Shown here in pieces: positions 1 through 8,059 of a stretch of 16,712 nucleotides of DNA (positions are counted from its first letter, which is position 1; each line of letters opens with the position of its first letter). The translations under genes were made by a program, and so were the position numbers. The stretch covers positions 32,951 to 49,662 of the forward strand of contig UZAE01012160.1 in assembly GCA_900617975.1 (NCBI GenBank), read 5' to 3'. This stretch comes from Rodentolepis nana (taxonomy: Eukaryota > Platyhelminthes > Cestoda > Cyclophyllidea > Hymenolepididae). Under the pieces are notes generated by a model. It was given only the letters and a program-made list of their open reading frames with translations. It ran no database searches and was not told the origin of the DNA.

Positions 1-557
1 ACGGCAACATGCTTGCCAATTTACCAACAAAGACATGAGGCAATTTTTGTTTAATAAAAACGAAAAATTAAATATTAGATAATATTCTCCTTTATTGAAA
101 AAAATTTTTATAATGACCCAATTGTTTTAGTATCCACGAATATTGACTTCAATTATTTTATTCACTAAATGTTGTGATTCAATTTACATATATCGATGAA
201 CTAAAAGTTTTACTATTTCAGTGCAAAAGAAATGAGATTTCTGCAATTCAAACATTAATTTTTATTGATTTGTATCGAATAGTTAGTTCTAAATAACGAT
301 TTTAAATACGTAAAGATTTATTTTCAAGGATAATAATAGTAAGCAATGCTTTGTAAAGAAGGAGATTTTAAAGATTTGCCAAAACTGTAAGTTATCTTAG
401 GAAAAATGTTAACATTTTCATCAAGGCAAGTCCAATTACTGGAAGACCCATTGAATCATGCCAAGAAGAACTAAATAAAGTGCAAAAAATAAATGTTGAG
501 AACTATTGAAACATTTCTAATGGATAAATGCAAATGCAGACAAAGTGAGAAACTTGC

Positions 558-584
558 GTGAGAAAATGATTGCAGTTGTGGCAG
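558..584 (-). other. 27-nt phase 1-1 exon with GC donor (left unit)
   Basis: Acceptor ...atag, donor gcaagt. It encodes ATTAIIFS, taking the reading frame from the Thr-rich stalk into the hydrophobic segment completed by the 31-nt exon at 440-470. Confidence 0.5.
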
Positions 585-872
585 CTATTTTGTTGAAGGA
601 GAAAATAATGCAAGTTAGAAATGTTTGAATTTATAAAATTTTGAATAAATTTAATTAACGCAAGGGCCTAATCACTTTCTAAATATGCCTCCTATTTGAG
701 GTAATAAGTTGTAAGAACAATTCTAATAGTTGAACTTCAAAGTATTACGATCACCATGGAAGTAAAATTTCAAATCTTAAAAAATCGTATTAGATAGTTA
801 GTCAATAACCTCCATCAGTAAGCTTTATGCTGTAATATACGCAAGTGTGAATTCATGCAAATGACGACTTAC

Positions 873-890
873 CATCGCTTGTTGTCGTCT
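873..890 (-). other. 18-nt phase 1-1 microexon (left unit)
   Basis: On the minus strand it is AGACGACAACAAGCGATG, between tttcag and gtaagt. In phase 1 it adds x-T-T-T-S-D. The Asp form (GAT) is found in this unit and its two partners, whereas genes A and B carry Gly (GGT). Confidence 0.6.
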
Positions 891-1038
891 CTGAAAACAT
901 CAACATTTGCGTTACACTGGGGTCTATTTAGTATACAAACCAACCACTAAACAAATGCGACATCATTAAGGGAGACTTTTACTATGGTAATCGATGGTGC
1001 GATTAAAAGAGTAAAATGTGAGCTTGTCCTAATATTGT

Positions 1039-1400
1039 CCTAATTGATAAGCAACCATTACAATTGAATAAAAAAACCCAAAAGTAATTGGATGTGTGTA
1101 GAAGTAAATGAAATAATTTGAATTGGAATATATTTAATTAGCGAAGACGAAAACCGTTTTAAACTCAATTGAGTCATAAGATTGAAAATATTGTCAAAGT
1201 ATTAAATCAGATGCAGTTAAGAATGATTGAATAGAAATAGAAAGGTGAGCGCAAATATTCAATAACGAATTAAATAGAATTGACTATTTTTTTTCCAACA
1301 CACACGATGTTAAATAAAAAGTATCATTCTGATTAAAATGCCAATAAAATTGCCGCGAATGTAAATATTGATTGGATCATAAAAGAGCGAACTCCCATGT
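1039..1400. other. Intergenic spacer, no gene seen
   Basis: AT-rich DNA without a convincing ORF or splice-bounded exon. From about 1300 onward it becomes similar to the inverted 11765-11650 stretch upstream of gene A', so its last 100 bp probably belong to a shared promoter region. Confidence 0.5.
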
Positions 1401-1405
1401 TTCCA

Positions 1406-1413
1406 TATAAAAG
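1406..1413 (+). promoter_or_regulatory. TATA box of gene A
   Basis: TATAAAAG lies about 30 bp before a TTATTCACAAAC stretch (around 1434-1445) that could be the initiator, and 52 bp before the ATG at 1458. Both motifs and the flanks are kept at the same spacing upstream of the inverted copy A' (11641-11648). Confidence 0.6.
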
Positions 1414-2645
1414 GAATTCATAAATGTGGAAAATTATTCACAAACACGCCAAATCCAATGATCGTTGGTTTTTTTGCTTTAATCTTTGGGTAAATTAGTG
1501 CCTGTTTTGGAATAGACGGTTCTGTTTTGTCAGCTTCGACATGTTCAAGAATCATCTCAACTTCAAGTGGCAAAACAGACTCAATGGGTTTTTTTATAAG
1601 CGGTACTTTGGTAAAAATTTTTTTTCAATGGCATCACACATCGCTGCCACATTTAGTATGTTGATGTATATTTGAACGGCTCCAATCAGGAGATACAGTT
1701 TATTGGAAATAAATGTATTCTTGTAAGATCCGAAATCGGGGAGCCTTGCAATAAGGATTCTGGTAAGAAATTGAATTTTGAATTGAAAGGATCTAATCGA
1801 TAACCTTTCAAAAGATCCAGTCATTGTTACTCTAAACGATCCTTCACCATTTGAATCACTAATAGTTTATGACGTTGAATATTCTTGCGTTGCTACATTC
1901 GCTCCTAATTGTGAATTCAAGTCAGTTGAAGATGGTAAGAAATGCAATATGTTAGAGTGCATTATATAAGATAAATAAAATTATTTTTAAAGAATTTTGC
2001 AAATTCTTTGGCCAACATTTGTAGGAGCGCTTTTACCGCAAAACTCGTTTCCGTTTACAAGATTTGAAGTAGGAAAACAAGCCGTCAATATCAGTTTTTC
2101 TGTGAAAGGAACGAATTCCAACTGGAGGGTGCGTTTACATTTCAACAAGATTAAACACTCATTGTATTGGAAATTTGATGACACATATTTTAGTTTACGT
2201 TTCCAAGTGACATTAGATTTATATCACCATTAATTTGATCGAAATTACTATTTTTACTTTCGTACATTTCATAAATTTTAGGTCAATTTGATAAAGGAAA
2301 AACAGATACAGTGTTCATGGAATGGGAAAATTGTGGATGCGAAAAACAACCTTAATAATTGCGGTAAGCAGATTCGAATTAGAATGAAAATTATATTAAA
2401 GTGGATTAATTGCACCTTTTGCAAATTTAACAGGCAACCTGATCGAAAACACGAAGCTAAATCAGTTGGATTACACCTTTGAGTACAAACGTGAAAATTA
2501 CGAAGAATTCACACATTTTCTAATTGAAAGTCCTTCGTCAGTGGTAGGGATTTCTGTTTATTGGACAAGAAAAGGTATTGCATGTTCTAAACAAATCATA
2601 TTTTTCTTGTTAAATTTGACTACCCGAAAATTCCTGTCCTTTTAG

Positions 2646-2675
2646 GCCCGTCGCCTGATGTAGTGGAATGCTCAA
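2646..2675 (+). other. 30-nt phase 1-1 microexon, gene A
   Basis: Acceptor ccttttag, donor gtgggt. It encodes PSPDVVECS and so links the last ectodomain strand to the stalk with one Cys. The exon is identical in gene B at 4774-4803. Reading past the donor meets a stop after about 14 codons. Confidence 0.55.
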
Positions 2676-2746
2676 GTGGGTTTCAATCATTTCTTTTTAA
2701 TCTCTTTTCAAATAAATTGTAATTAAATTATTTTGTTTGCAAACAG

Positions 2747-2770
2747 AATATGTATCTTCTACGACAACAA
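2747..2770 (+). other. 24-nt phase 1-1 microexon, gene A
   Basis: Acceptor gcaaacag, donor gtacgc. It encodes YVSSTTT, a pure Ser/Thr stalk piece. The gene B partner (4875-4898) reads YMSSTTA with the same borders. The sequence stays open past the donor for some 30 codons in A but closes in B, so the donor is likely but not proven. Confidence 0.45.
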
Positions 2771-3101
2771 GTACGCCCTTTCAATACTTATCATTTCCTG
2801 AAAAATACAATTTGAATTTTTTTCTTCGAACAGATGGAAAACATTGTAAACTTAAAATCTAAGTACTGATGAACAATTTGCTAAATCAAAATTATTAATT
2901 TGAAATTGGCAATCGGTGACATTGATTAGTAACTTCGATAGTTTATTCTGTAAAATTGCGATAGATGAAAAGCCTTAAATGTTTGTGGAATTTGAATGAT
3001 ACACCTCTTGTTCTTATATTTGGTCAGAACATTTGATGAGGATGGCAGTTCTTACTTACTTGAAAAGCTCTACAATCACTGAAATTTTGATGTTTTTTCA
3101 G

Positions 3102-3119
3102 AGACGACAACAAGCGGTG
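3102..3119 (+). other. 18-nt phase 1-1 microexon, gene A
   Basis: AGACGACAACAAGCGGTG between ttttttcag and gtaagt, both near-consensus. It adds TTTSG plus one split codon. About 100 bp before it is a stretch shared with 3600-3724, 3795-3899 and 5100-5226. Confidence 0.65.
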
Positions 3120-3418
3120 GTAAGTCAGCGTTTGCATGTTTTGCGATTCGCGTATATTGCGGCGTACTATACTGTTCGATGGACGTTCCATGAGCTTAGG
3201 TATAATTATTAAAATTTAAATTAAAATATGATTTGTGCTCCTTGAAAGTTTATTTCCATGGAGATCGTAGTAATTTGAAGTTCAACTGTTGACAGGGTTC
3301 TTCGAATTTATTACCTTAAATATAAGGCAAATTGAGAAATTGAATAGAACCTTGCGTTAGTTAAATTTAAACACAATTTCATACATTCAAACATCCTTAA
3401 CATTTTTCAATAAAACAG

Positions 3419-3445
3419 CTTTCACAACTAGTCACACTTTCTCAG
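3419..3445 (+). other. 27-nt exon, gene A, cut by an assembly gap
   Basis: Acceptor aaaacag, then codons for FTTSHTFS. Only two bases follow before the N at 3448, so the donor cannot be read. The gene B counterpart suggests the gap swallowed the rest of the gene. Confidence 0.45.
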
Positions 3446-3724
3446 GANTCGAATAGATGGGAAACATTATAAGCCTGAATTAAAGTACTGATGAACAATT
3501 TGGCAAAATCGGAATAATTAAGTTGAAATTTGCAATTCGTGACTTTGTTTAGTAGCTCAATTCGTTTATTCTTTAAAAATGCGATGAAGGAAATGCCATT
3601 AATGTTTGTGAAATTTAAAAGTTACACCTCTTGTTCTAATATTTGGTCAGAACATTTGATGAGGATGGCAGTTCTTATTTACTTGAAAAGCTCTACAATC
3701 ACTGAAATTTTGATGTTTTTTCAG

Positions 3725-3742
3725 AGACGACAACAAGCGGTG
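3725..3742 (+). other. 18-nt microexon, first of a tandem pair
   Basis: Same 18 bases and borders as 3102-3119. It is followed after 157 bp of intron-like DNA by an identical exon, so the cassette of intron end plus exon has been duplicated in place. Confidence 0.6.
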
Positions 3743-3899
3743 GTAAGTCAGCGTTTGCATTTCTTCATACTTGCGAATGAGTCTATCAATTCCTGCATTG
3801 GAATTTAAAAGATACACCTCTTGTTCTTATATTTGGTCAGAACATTTGATGAGGATGGCAGTTCTCACTACAATCACTGAAATTTTGATGTTTTTTCAG

Positions 3900-3917
3900 A
3901 GACGACAACAAGCGGTG
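3900..3917 (+). other. 18-nt microexon, second of a tandem pair
   Basis: Identical to 3725-3742, 175 bp downstream, with the same ttttttcag and gtaagt. If both are used, the split codons join as GAG, giving ETTTSG repeats in the stalk. Confidence 0.6.
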
Positions 3918-4212
3918 GTAAGTCAGCGTTTGCATGTATTCCGATTTGCGTATATTGCGGCGTACTATACTGTTCGATGGACGTTCCATGAGCTTATGTA
4001 TAATGATTAAAATTAAATTTAAAATATGATTGGTGCTACTTGAAAGTGCATTTCCCTGGAGATCGTAGTACTTTGAAGTTGAATTGATGACAGGTTTCTT
4101 CAAATTTATTACCTCAAATTTGAGGCAAATTAAGGAAGTGATTAGACCCATGCGTAAGATTTAAGCAAAATTTCATACTTTCTAACATTTCTAACTTTTT
4201 TCAACAAAATAG

Positions 4213-4239
4213 CTTGCGCAACTAGTCACACTTTCTCAG
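4213..4239 (+). other. 27-nt exon with GC donor
   Basis: Acceptor aaaatag, donor gcaagt after CTCAG, which fits the strong AG|GCAAGT form usual for GC-AG introns. In phase 1 it encodes CATSHTFS. Confidence 0.5.
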
Positions 4240-4325
4240 GCAAGTTCCTCATTTTATTCGTCTTGGCACATTTGCTCTTGTTATTTTTTAACTGCTCTCT
4301 AAGTATTTTGCAATGTCTAAATTAN

Positions 4326-5560
4326 CGTTTCCAAGTGACATTAGATTTAGTTCACCATTAATTTGATCGAAATTAATATTTTTACTTTCGTACATTTCAT
4401 AAATTTTAGGTCAATTTGATAAAGGAAAAACAGATACAGTGTTCATGGAATGGGAAAATTGTGGATGCGAAAAACAACCTTAATAATTGCGGTAAGCAGA
4501 TTCGAATTAGAATGAAAATTATATTAAAGTGGATTAATTGCACCTTTTGCAAATTTAACAGGCAACCTGATAGAAAACATGAAACTAAATCAGTTGGATT
4601 ACACCTTTGAGTACAAACGTGAAAATTACGAAGAATTCACACATTTTCTAATTGAAAGTCCTTCGTCAATGGTAGGGATTTCTGTTTATTGGACAAGAGA
4701 AGGTATTGCATGTTCTAAACAAATCATATTTTTCTTGTTAAATTTGACTACCCAAAAATTCCTGCCCTTTTAGGCCCGTCGCCTGATGTAGTGGAATGCT
4801 CAAGTGGGTTTCAATCATTTCTTTTCAATCTCTTTTCAAACGAATCGGAATTAATTTGATGTGTTTGCAAACAGAATATATGTCTTCTACGACAGCAAGT
4901 ACGCTCTTTCAATGCTTATCATTTCATAAAAAACAATTTGAATTTTTCTTCGAATAGATGGGAAACATTATAAGCCTGAATTAAAGTACTGGTGAACAAT
5001 TTGGCAAAATCGGAATAATTAAGTTAAAATTTGCAATTCGTGACTTTGTTTAGTAGCTCAATTCGTTTATTCTTTAAAAATGCGATGAAGGAAATGCCAT
5101 TAATGTTTGTGAAATTTAAAAGTTACACCTCTTGTTCTAATATTTGCTCAGAACATTTGATGAGGACGGCAGTTCTTACTAATGTAAAAAGCTCTTCAAT
5201 CACTGAAATTTTGGTATTTTTTTCAGAGACGACGACAAGCGGTGGTAAGTCAGCGTTTGCATGTATTCCGATTTGCGTATATTGCGGCGTACTATACTGT
5301 TCGATGGACGTTCCATGAGCTGATTAATATTTAAATTAAAATATGATTGGTGCTCCTTGAAAGTTTATTTCCATGGAGATCGTAGTACTTTGAAGTTGAA
5401 TTGATGACAGAGTTCTTCGAATTTATTACTTTAAATATGAGGCAAATTGAGGAAGTGATTAGGCCCTTGCGTTAGTTAAATTTAAACACAATTTCATACA
5501 TTCAAACATCCTTAACATTTTTCAATAAAACAGCTTTCACAACTAGTCACACTTTCTCAG
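4326..5560 (+). CDS. Gene B: 3' half of a second gene A paralog (partial)
   Basis: It starts right after the N at 4325 with the last 9 bases of exon 4 (4326-4334). It continues with exons 4410-4491, 4562-4702, 4774-4803, 4875-4898, 5227-5244 and 5534-5560, each the same length as in gene A. Sequence identity with A is very high over 4326-4830. Coding changes in exon 6 include Thr to Met and Lys to Glu, and no stop is seen within the proposed exons. The 27-nt exon here is followed by gaaagt rather than gcaagt or a GT, so its donor looks broken and the 3' end cannot be placed. The 5' exons are missing in the gap. Product unknown: the tail of an extracellular domain followed by a Ser/Thr stalk. 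A stretch near 5665-5735 could supply a hydrophobic end but is not secure. Confidence 0.55.
5227..5244 (+). other. 18-nt microexon, gene B
   Basis: AGACGACGACAAGCGGTG; one synonymous change (ACA to ACG) from the gene A exon, with tttcag and gtaagt kept. Confidence 0.6.
5534..5560 (+). other. 27-nt exon, gene B, donor altered to gaaagt
   Basis: Acceptor aaaacag and coding bases equal those of gene A. The donor position reads GA instead of GC or GT, which would block splicing here if the base call is right. Confidence 0.45.
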
Positions 5561-6235
5561 GAAAGTTTCTCATTTTATCCGATTTGACACATTTAACTTG
5601 TAAATTTTAACTGTTCTCTAAATCATTCAATAATTGACTATATCTTATACAAATTTTTATTAACAAGAATATGGCTGCCACCATTGTTCTTATTACAAAT
5701 TGTGTTTGCATCAAACTATTCGATAAAAATTGATTAGCATATTAATGTGGGATTTGTGAAAATGTGATTATTAGAGATAATGGCTGAAACTTGAAAATAA
5801 TAAAGTAGATATAATCGTAAAAAAACTGAATTTTACGATTAAAAATTGCCATAATTAAGATTAATATTCGTGCAAAGCAAAGCACTAGGGTCTTTTCAAA
5901 AAAGCTCTACCAGTGAAACCCTTTGAAGTTTGAAATTCTAATTCAAATTATTTACATTTTAATGACTAATTTGCTGAAATGTCGTGGCTACAGAAATTCA
6001 CTGAAATTGTTAAAAAATAGTTTAGTGCATGAAAACATATGAGGGGAAATAAAACGACTTAATAATTGGAAAATTTGGATAAAAAATCGTGTAGAGAAGA
6101 ACATTTGGTTCAACAATTTTTTTGCCATAGAGTCAAGGAGAGTTGATCATTGCAATTTATTTGAGAAATGGGATCTAACGGTGCAACCCCTTTTAAAACA
6201 CGGAATCCCGGTTCAAAGATCAAAATGGTGCGGGA
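5561..6235. other. Intergenic, largely featureless
   Basis: AT-rich. The only item worth noting is an open stretch after an acceptor-like aacaag (about 5665). In phase 2 it reads IWLPPLFLLQIVFA followed by a short polar end and TAG near 5735. It could be a last exon with a hydrophobic anchor, or chance. Nothing else is recognisable. Confidence 0.3.
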
Positions 6236-6492
6236 GTATGCGCTGAAAAAGTGTGTAGGGGTATTGTGGCAGGCATTTGCGTTGAACTTCAGTCAAACAT
6301 ATTTCAAATGTTTGATTGTTAATGAAATTCATTAAGAAATTAGAATGAATACCAGCTAGAGCACTCGTTCACATCGATAGGAGAAAATATTGAGACGAAC
6401 TCACATTTCGTCTTTTAATGTCACCAACGATTACCATAGAAAACGACAGCCTTAACGATGTCGCATTTGTTTAATGATTGAATCGTATACTA
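6236..6492 (+). pseudogene. Family fragment 5' of the mariner insertion
   Basis: Inverted match to 16712-16440 at the right end of the window. It includes an exon-6-like frame starting around 6340 (EYQLEHSFTSIGENIETNSHF) and ending SLNDVAFV before TAA at 6472-6474. Relative to the right-end copy one base is missing around 6406, which shifts the frame. The same deletion is in 7285-7440. It is broken off at 6491-6492 by the mariner. Confidence 0.45.
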
Positions 6493-6510
6493 TTAGGTTG
6501 GCAACTAAGT
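6493..6510 (+). repeat. Mariner terminal inverted repeat (3' end of element)
   Basis: Directly abuts a TA dinucleotide at 6491-6492. It is about 70 bp outside the transposase stop, as expected for a compact mariner. Confidence 0.8.
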
Positions 6511-6581
6511 CATTGCTGATTTCAAATAAGAAGGCAAATTCGGAATTTTTGTTTAAAAGTATAACTTTATTCAATTAGATA

Positions 6582-7283
6582 TTAGCCGTTTTTGTCGATG
6601 ACCTTTTCCCATCGTTCTGGCAGGGTAAAAATTCCCTGTTCGTAAAATTTCTGGTCTTTGCTATTAAAAAACTGAATTAGGTGTGATCCGACATCATCCG
6701 CGTTGTTAAAAATTTACCATTTAAAGAGTTTTGCATGGAACGAACCAAATGGTAATCCGAAGGCGCAAGGTCAGGGCTATATGGTGGGTGTGACAAAACA
6801 TCCCAACTCAGTTCCAATAATTTCTGCCGAGTAACCAAAGATGGGTGGGGCCTTGCGTTATCATGATGGAAAACAACACCCTTCCGCCGATTTGATAATG
6901 CAGCCGGCCGCTTATCTTCAATTGCGTCCTTCAGTTTTTTGAGTTCTTCAACATACACATTTGAATTTATCGTTTGGTTTTGCGGCATGGGTTCAAAATA
7001 CAAAATTCCTTTGTGATCCCACCAGACTGACAGCATAATCTTTTTTGGTGAATCTCTGCTTTTGATACTGTTTGGGCTGGTTGATCTTGCTTCACCCATG
7101 ATCTCTTGCGAGTAACATTGTTATAAACTATCCACTTTTCGCCGCCAGTAACTAGGTTCTTCAGAAATGGATCATTCTCATTGGGTTTCAGTAGCGGCGA
7201 ATGACAGATGCTAATCCGTTGCGTCAAATGAATTTCCTTTAACTGTTGAGGGATTCATAAATCAAGTTTCTTGACATAACCAA
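6582..7283 (-). pseudogene. Mariner transposase, C-terminal two-thirds, inactivated
   Basis: A cut-and-paste transposase of the DDE/D superfamily. From the minus strand it reads YVKKLD..., RISICHSPLLK, DPFLKNLVTGGEKWIVYNN, KKIMLSVWWDHKGILYFE, VFHHDNARPH, YSPDLAPSDYHL, and near the end FTLPERWEKVIDKNG followed by TAA at 6582-6584. The second and third catalytic Asp (HDN and SPDLAPSD, D34D type) are present. The first, normally in TGDEKW, is Gly here. Other damage: a TGA in place of a Trp before IPQQLKE (near 7252), a frameshift in an A-run near 7045-7052, another near 6690-6710, and no N-terminal DNA-binding domain. It cannot make active enzyme. Confidence 0.85.
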
Positions 7284-7488
7284 NATTCATTGGTGAATTC
7301 GAATGAATACCAGCTAGAGCACTCGTTCTCATCGCTAGGAGACAATATTGGGACAAACTCACATTTCCTCTTTTGATCTCACCATCGATTAACATAGAAA
7401 AAGTCTTCCTTTATGATAGAGCATTTGTTAAGTGGTTGATTTGTTTACTAAATAGACCCCAGTGTAACGCAAATGTTGATGTTTTCAG

Positions 7489-7506
7489 AGACGTCAACAA
7501 GCGATG
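7489..7506 (+). other. 18-nt microexon, plus-strand unit
   Basis: AGACGTCAACAAGCGATG between ttttcag and gtaagt. It encodes TSTSD plus a split codon. The ACA to TCA change (Thr to Ser) keeps the character of the linker. Confidence 0.6.
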
Positions 7507-7792
7507 GTAAGTCGGCATTTGCAAAATTTACATTTGCATATACTGTAGTATAATGATTGTTTTCGTGTAAGTTTCAAAAGCTTAGACACAAGAGTTAACG
7601 ATTAATTATTCATCAATTTTTTTTAAACATTCGAAATTTTATTACCATGGGCATCATACTACTTTGAAGTTTAAATAAAAGAATGTTTTTTTTCAAATTT
7701 ATGACCTAAAATATGGAACATATTTAGAAATTGATTAGACTCATACATTCAAATGGGGCTAACTTGCATTATTTTCTCCTTCAACAATATAG

Positions 7793-7819
7793 CTTCCACA
7801 ACTGGAATCATTTTCTCAC
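7793..7819 (+). other. 27-nt exon with GC donor, plus-strand unit
   Basis: Acceptor atatag, donor gcaagt. Encodes STTGIIFS in phase 1. Its last base plus TT from the next exon makes Leu, continuing the hydrophobic run. Confidence 0.5.
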
Positions 7820-7906
7820 GCAAGTTTCTCACTTTGTCTGCATTTGCATATATCCATTAGAAATGTTGCAATAGTTCTCAACATTCATTTTTCGCACTTT
7901 ATTTAG

Positions 7907-7937
7907 TTCTTCTTGGCATGATTCAATGGGTCTTCCA
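7907..7937 (+). other. 31-nt membrane-segment exon
   Basis: Phase 1 in, phase 2 out, between atttag and gtaatt. Encodes LLGMIQWVF plus split codons. The 31 bases are unchanged in both minus-strand copies (440-470, 15962-15992), whereas the flanking introns differ at several sites. Confidence 0.5.
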
Positions 7938-7992
7938 GTAATTGTACTTGCCTTGATGAAAATGTTAACATTTGTCCTAAGATAATTTACAG

Positions 7993-8059
7993 TTTTGGCA
8001 CATCGATAACATCTCTTTCTCAACAAAACATTGCCTACTATCATTATCCTTGGAAATAA
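7993..8059 (+). other. Last exon, tyrosine-rich tail
   Basis: Phase 2 start after tttacag. Encodes FGTSITSLSQQNIAYYHYP then WK and TAA. The partners at 324-384 and 15846-15906 end two codons earlier at TGA (TGG here) and read FGKSLKSPSLQSIAYY(Y/H)YP. A shared frame through about 12 substitutions favours this strand as coding. Confidence 0.5.

Larger units (their letters stand above)
1..1038. repeat. Long direct repeat, left copy (partner 15521-16575)
   Basis: The first base of the window matches base 15521, and the two stretches run together with few differences to about 1038 and 16575. Small indels separate them, for example a short duplication near 16136 in the right copy. The inner part also matches 7285-8115 in inverted orientation. 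Each copy holds the 3' half of a stalk-membrane gene on the minus strand. The left copy then diverges, while the right copy continues into more gene sequence. It could be a real duplication or an assembly echo. Confidence 0.9.
324..1038 (-). pseudogene. 3' half of a stalk-membrane-tail family gene, left copy
   Basis: I do not recognise the family. Read 5' to 3' on the minus strand there is: an open stretch ending in a stop at 947-949; an 18-nt exon (873-890) after a cag acceptor and before gtaagt; a 27-nt exon (558-584) ending at a gcaagt donor; a 31-nt exon (440-470); and a last exon (384-324) ending in TGA. Spliced, the 27- and 31-nt exons give a hydrophobic run beginning AIIFSLLLGMIQWVF, which looks like a membrane span. 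The last exon gives a short tail ending SIAYYYYP. Phases agree throughout (1-1, 1-1, 1-2, 2-stop). AATAAA lies just after the stop (317-322) and again at 261-266. No start or ectodomain is present, and the open stretch before the 18-nt exon has no clear donor, so I treat it as a fragment. The 3' end is more certain than the 5' end. Confidence 0.55.
1458..3445 (+). pseudogene. Gene A: secreted ectodomain plus microexon stalk; one early stop
   Basis: Unrecognised family. Proposed exons are 1458-1610, 1657-1762, 1821-1934, 2025-2206, 2282-2363, 2434-2574, 2646-2675, 2747-2770, 3102-3119 and 3419-3445. All have AG acceptors and GT donors except the last, which runs into the N at 3448. Phases chain without conflict (0,1,1,0,1,1,1,1,1). 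Exon 1 would be a signal peptide, but codon 12 is TAA (1491-1493) where copy A' has CAA. Exon 2 holds YVDVYLNGSN and two Cys. Exon 3 holds VEYSCVATFAPNCEF. Exon 4 holds NWRVRLHFN, faintly like a galectin strand. Exon 5 holds IQCSWNGK. Exon 6 ends VGISVYWTRK. The last four small exons are Ser/Thr-rich. Exon lengths 1-3 are identical to A'. The single stop makes this a likely pseudogene or a sequencing error. The exon model is strong; the function is unknown. Confidence 0.65.
3449..4321 (+). pseudogene. Orphan stalk-exon block between two N joins
   Basis: This block matches gene B from about 4950 and gene A from about 2840, but holds only stalk exons: two 18-nt exons (3725-3742, 3900-3917) and one 27-nt exon (4213-4239) ending in gcaagt. 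No ectodomain exon is included. It may be the 3' part of gene A from another haplotype, or part of a third gene lost in the gaps. The sequence after 4240 shows no clear next exon before the N at 4325. Confidence 0.5.
6493..7283 (-). mobile_element. Mariner transposon, mellifera-like, 5' end missing
   Basis: The outer end at 6493-6510 is TTAGGTTGGCAACTAAGT, a typical mellifera-group mariner inverted repeat, preceded by the TA target. The transposase runs on the minus strand. The other inverted repeat is not present, because the element stops at the N at 7284. It sits inside the family unit: the base after the matching TA in the empty copies (near 7449) continues as AATAGACCCC. Confidence 0.85.

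Noticed and set aside
1594..1824. Minus-strand ORF (and its plus-strand counterpart 11227-11427) that looked like the C-terminal half of a galectin
   Set aside because: It is antisense to exons 2-3 of A and A'. The opposite strand has matching splice borders, a signal peptide exon, a TATA box and conserved Cys, and explains the conservation better.
1987..2184. Minus-strand ORF over 1987-2184
   Set aside because: Antisense shadow of gene A exon 4, which has an acceptor, a donor and phase continuity on the plus strand.
2025..2206. Firm assignment of the ectodomain to galectins
   Set aside because: NWRVRLHFN is suggestive, but the galectin sugar-binding pattern (H-N-R, then W-E-R) is not present and the rest does not align. 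Left as unknown.
6180..6240. tRNA-like cggttcaaa motif
   Set aside because: No cloverleaf can be drawn around it and there is no matching A box. No tRNA or rRNA was found anywhere in the window.
7829..8044. Minus-strand 71-codon ORF with a CYRC start, resembling a Ly6-type Cys-rich protein
   Set aside because: Its frame is interrupted in both other copies (1-600 and 15840-16100). The spliced plus-strand reading stays open in all three and gives a membrane segment and tail.
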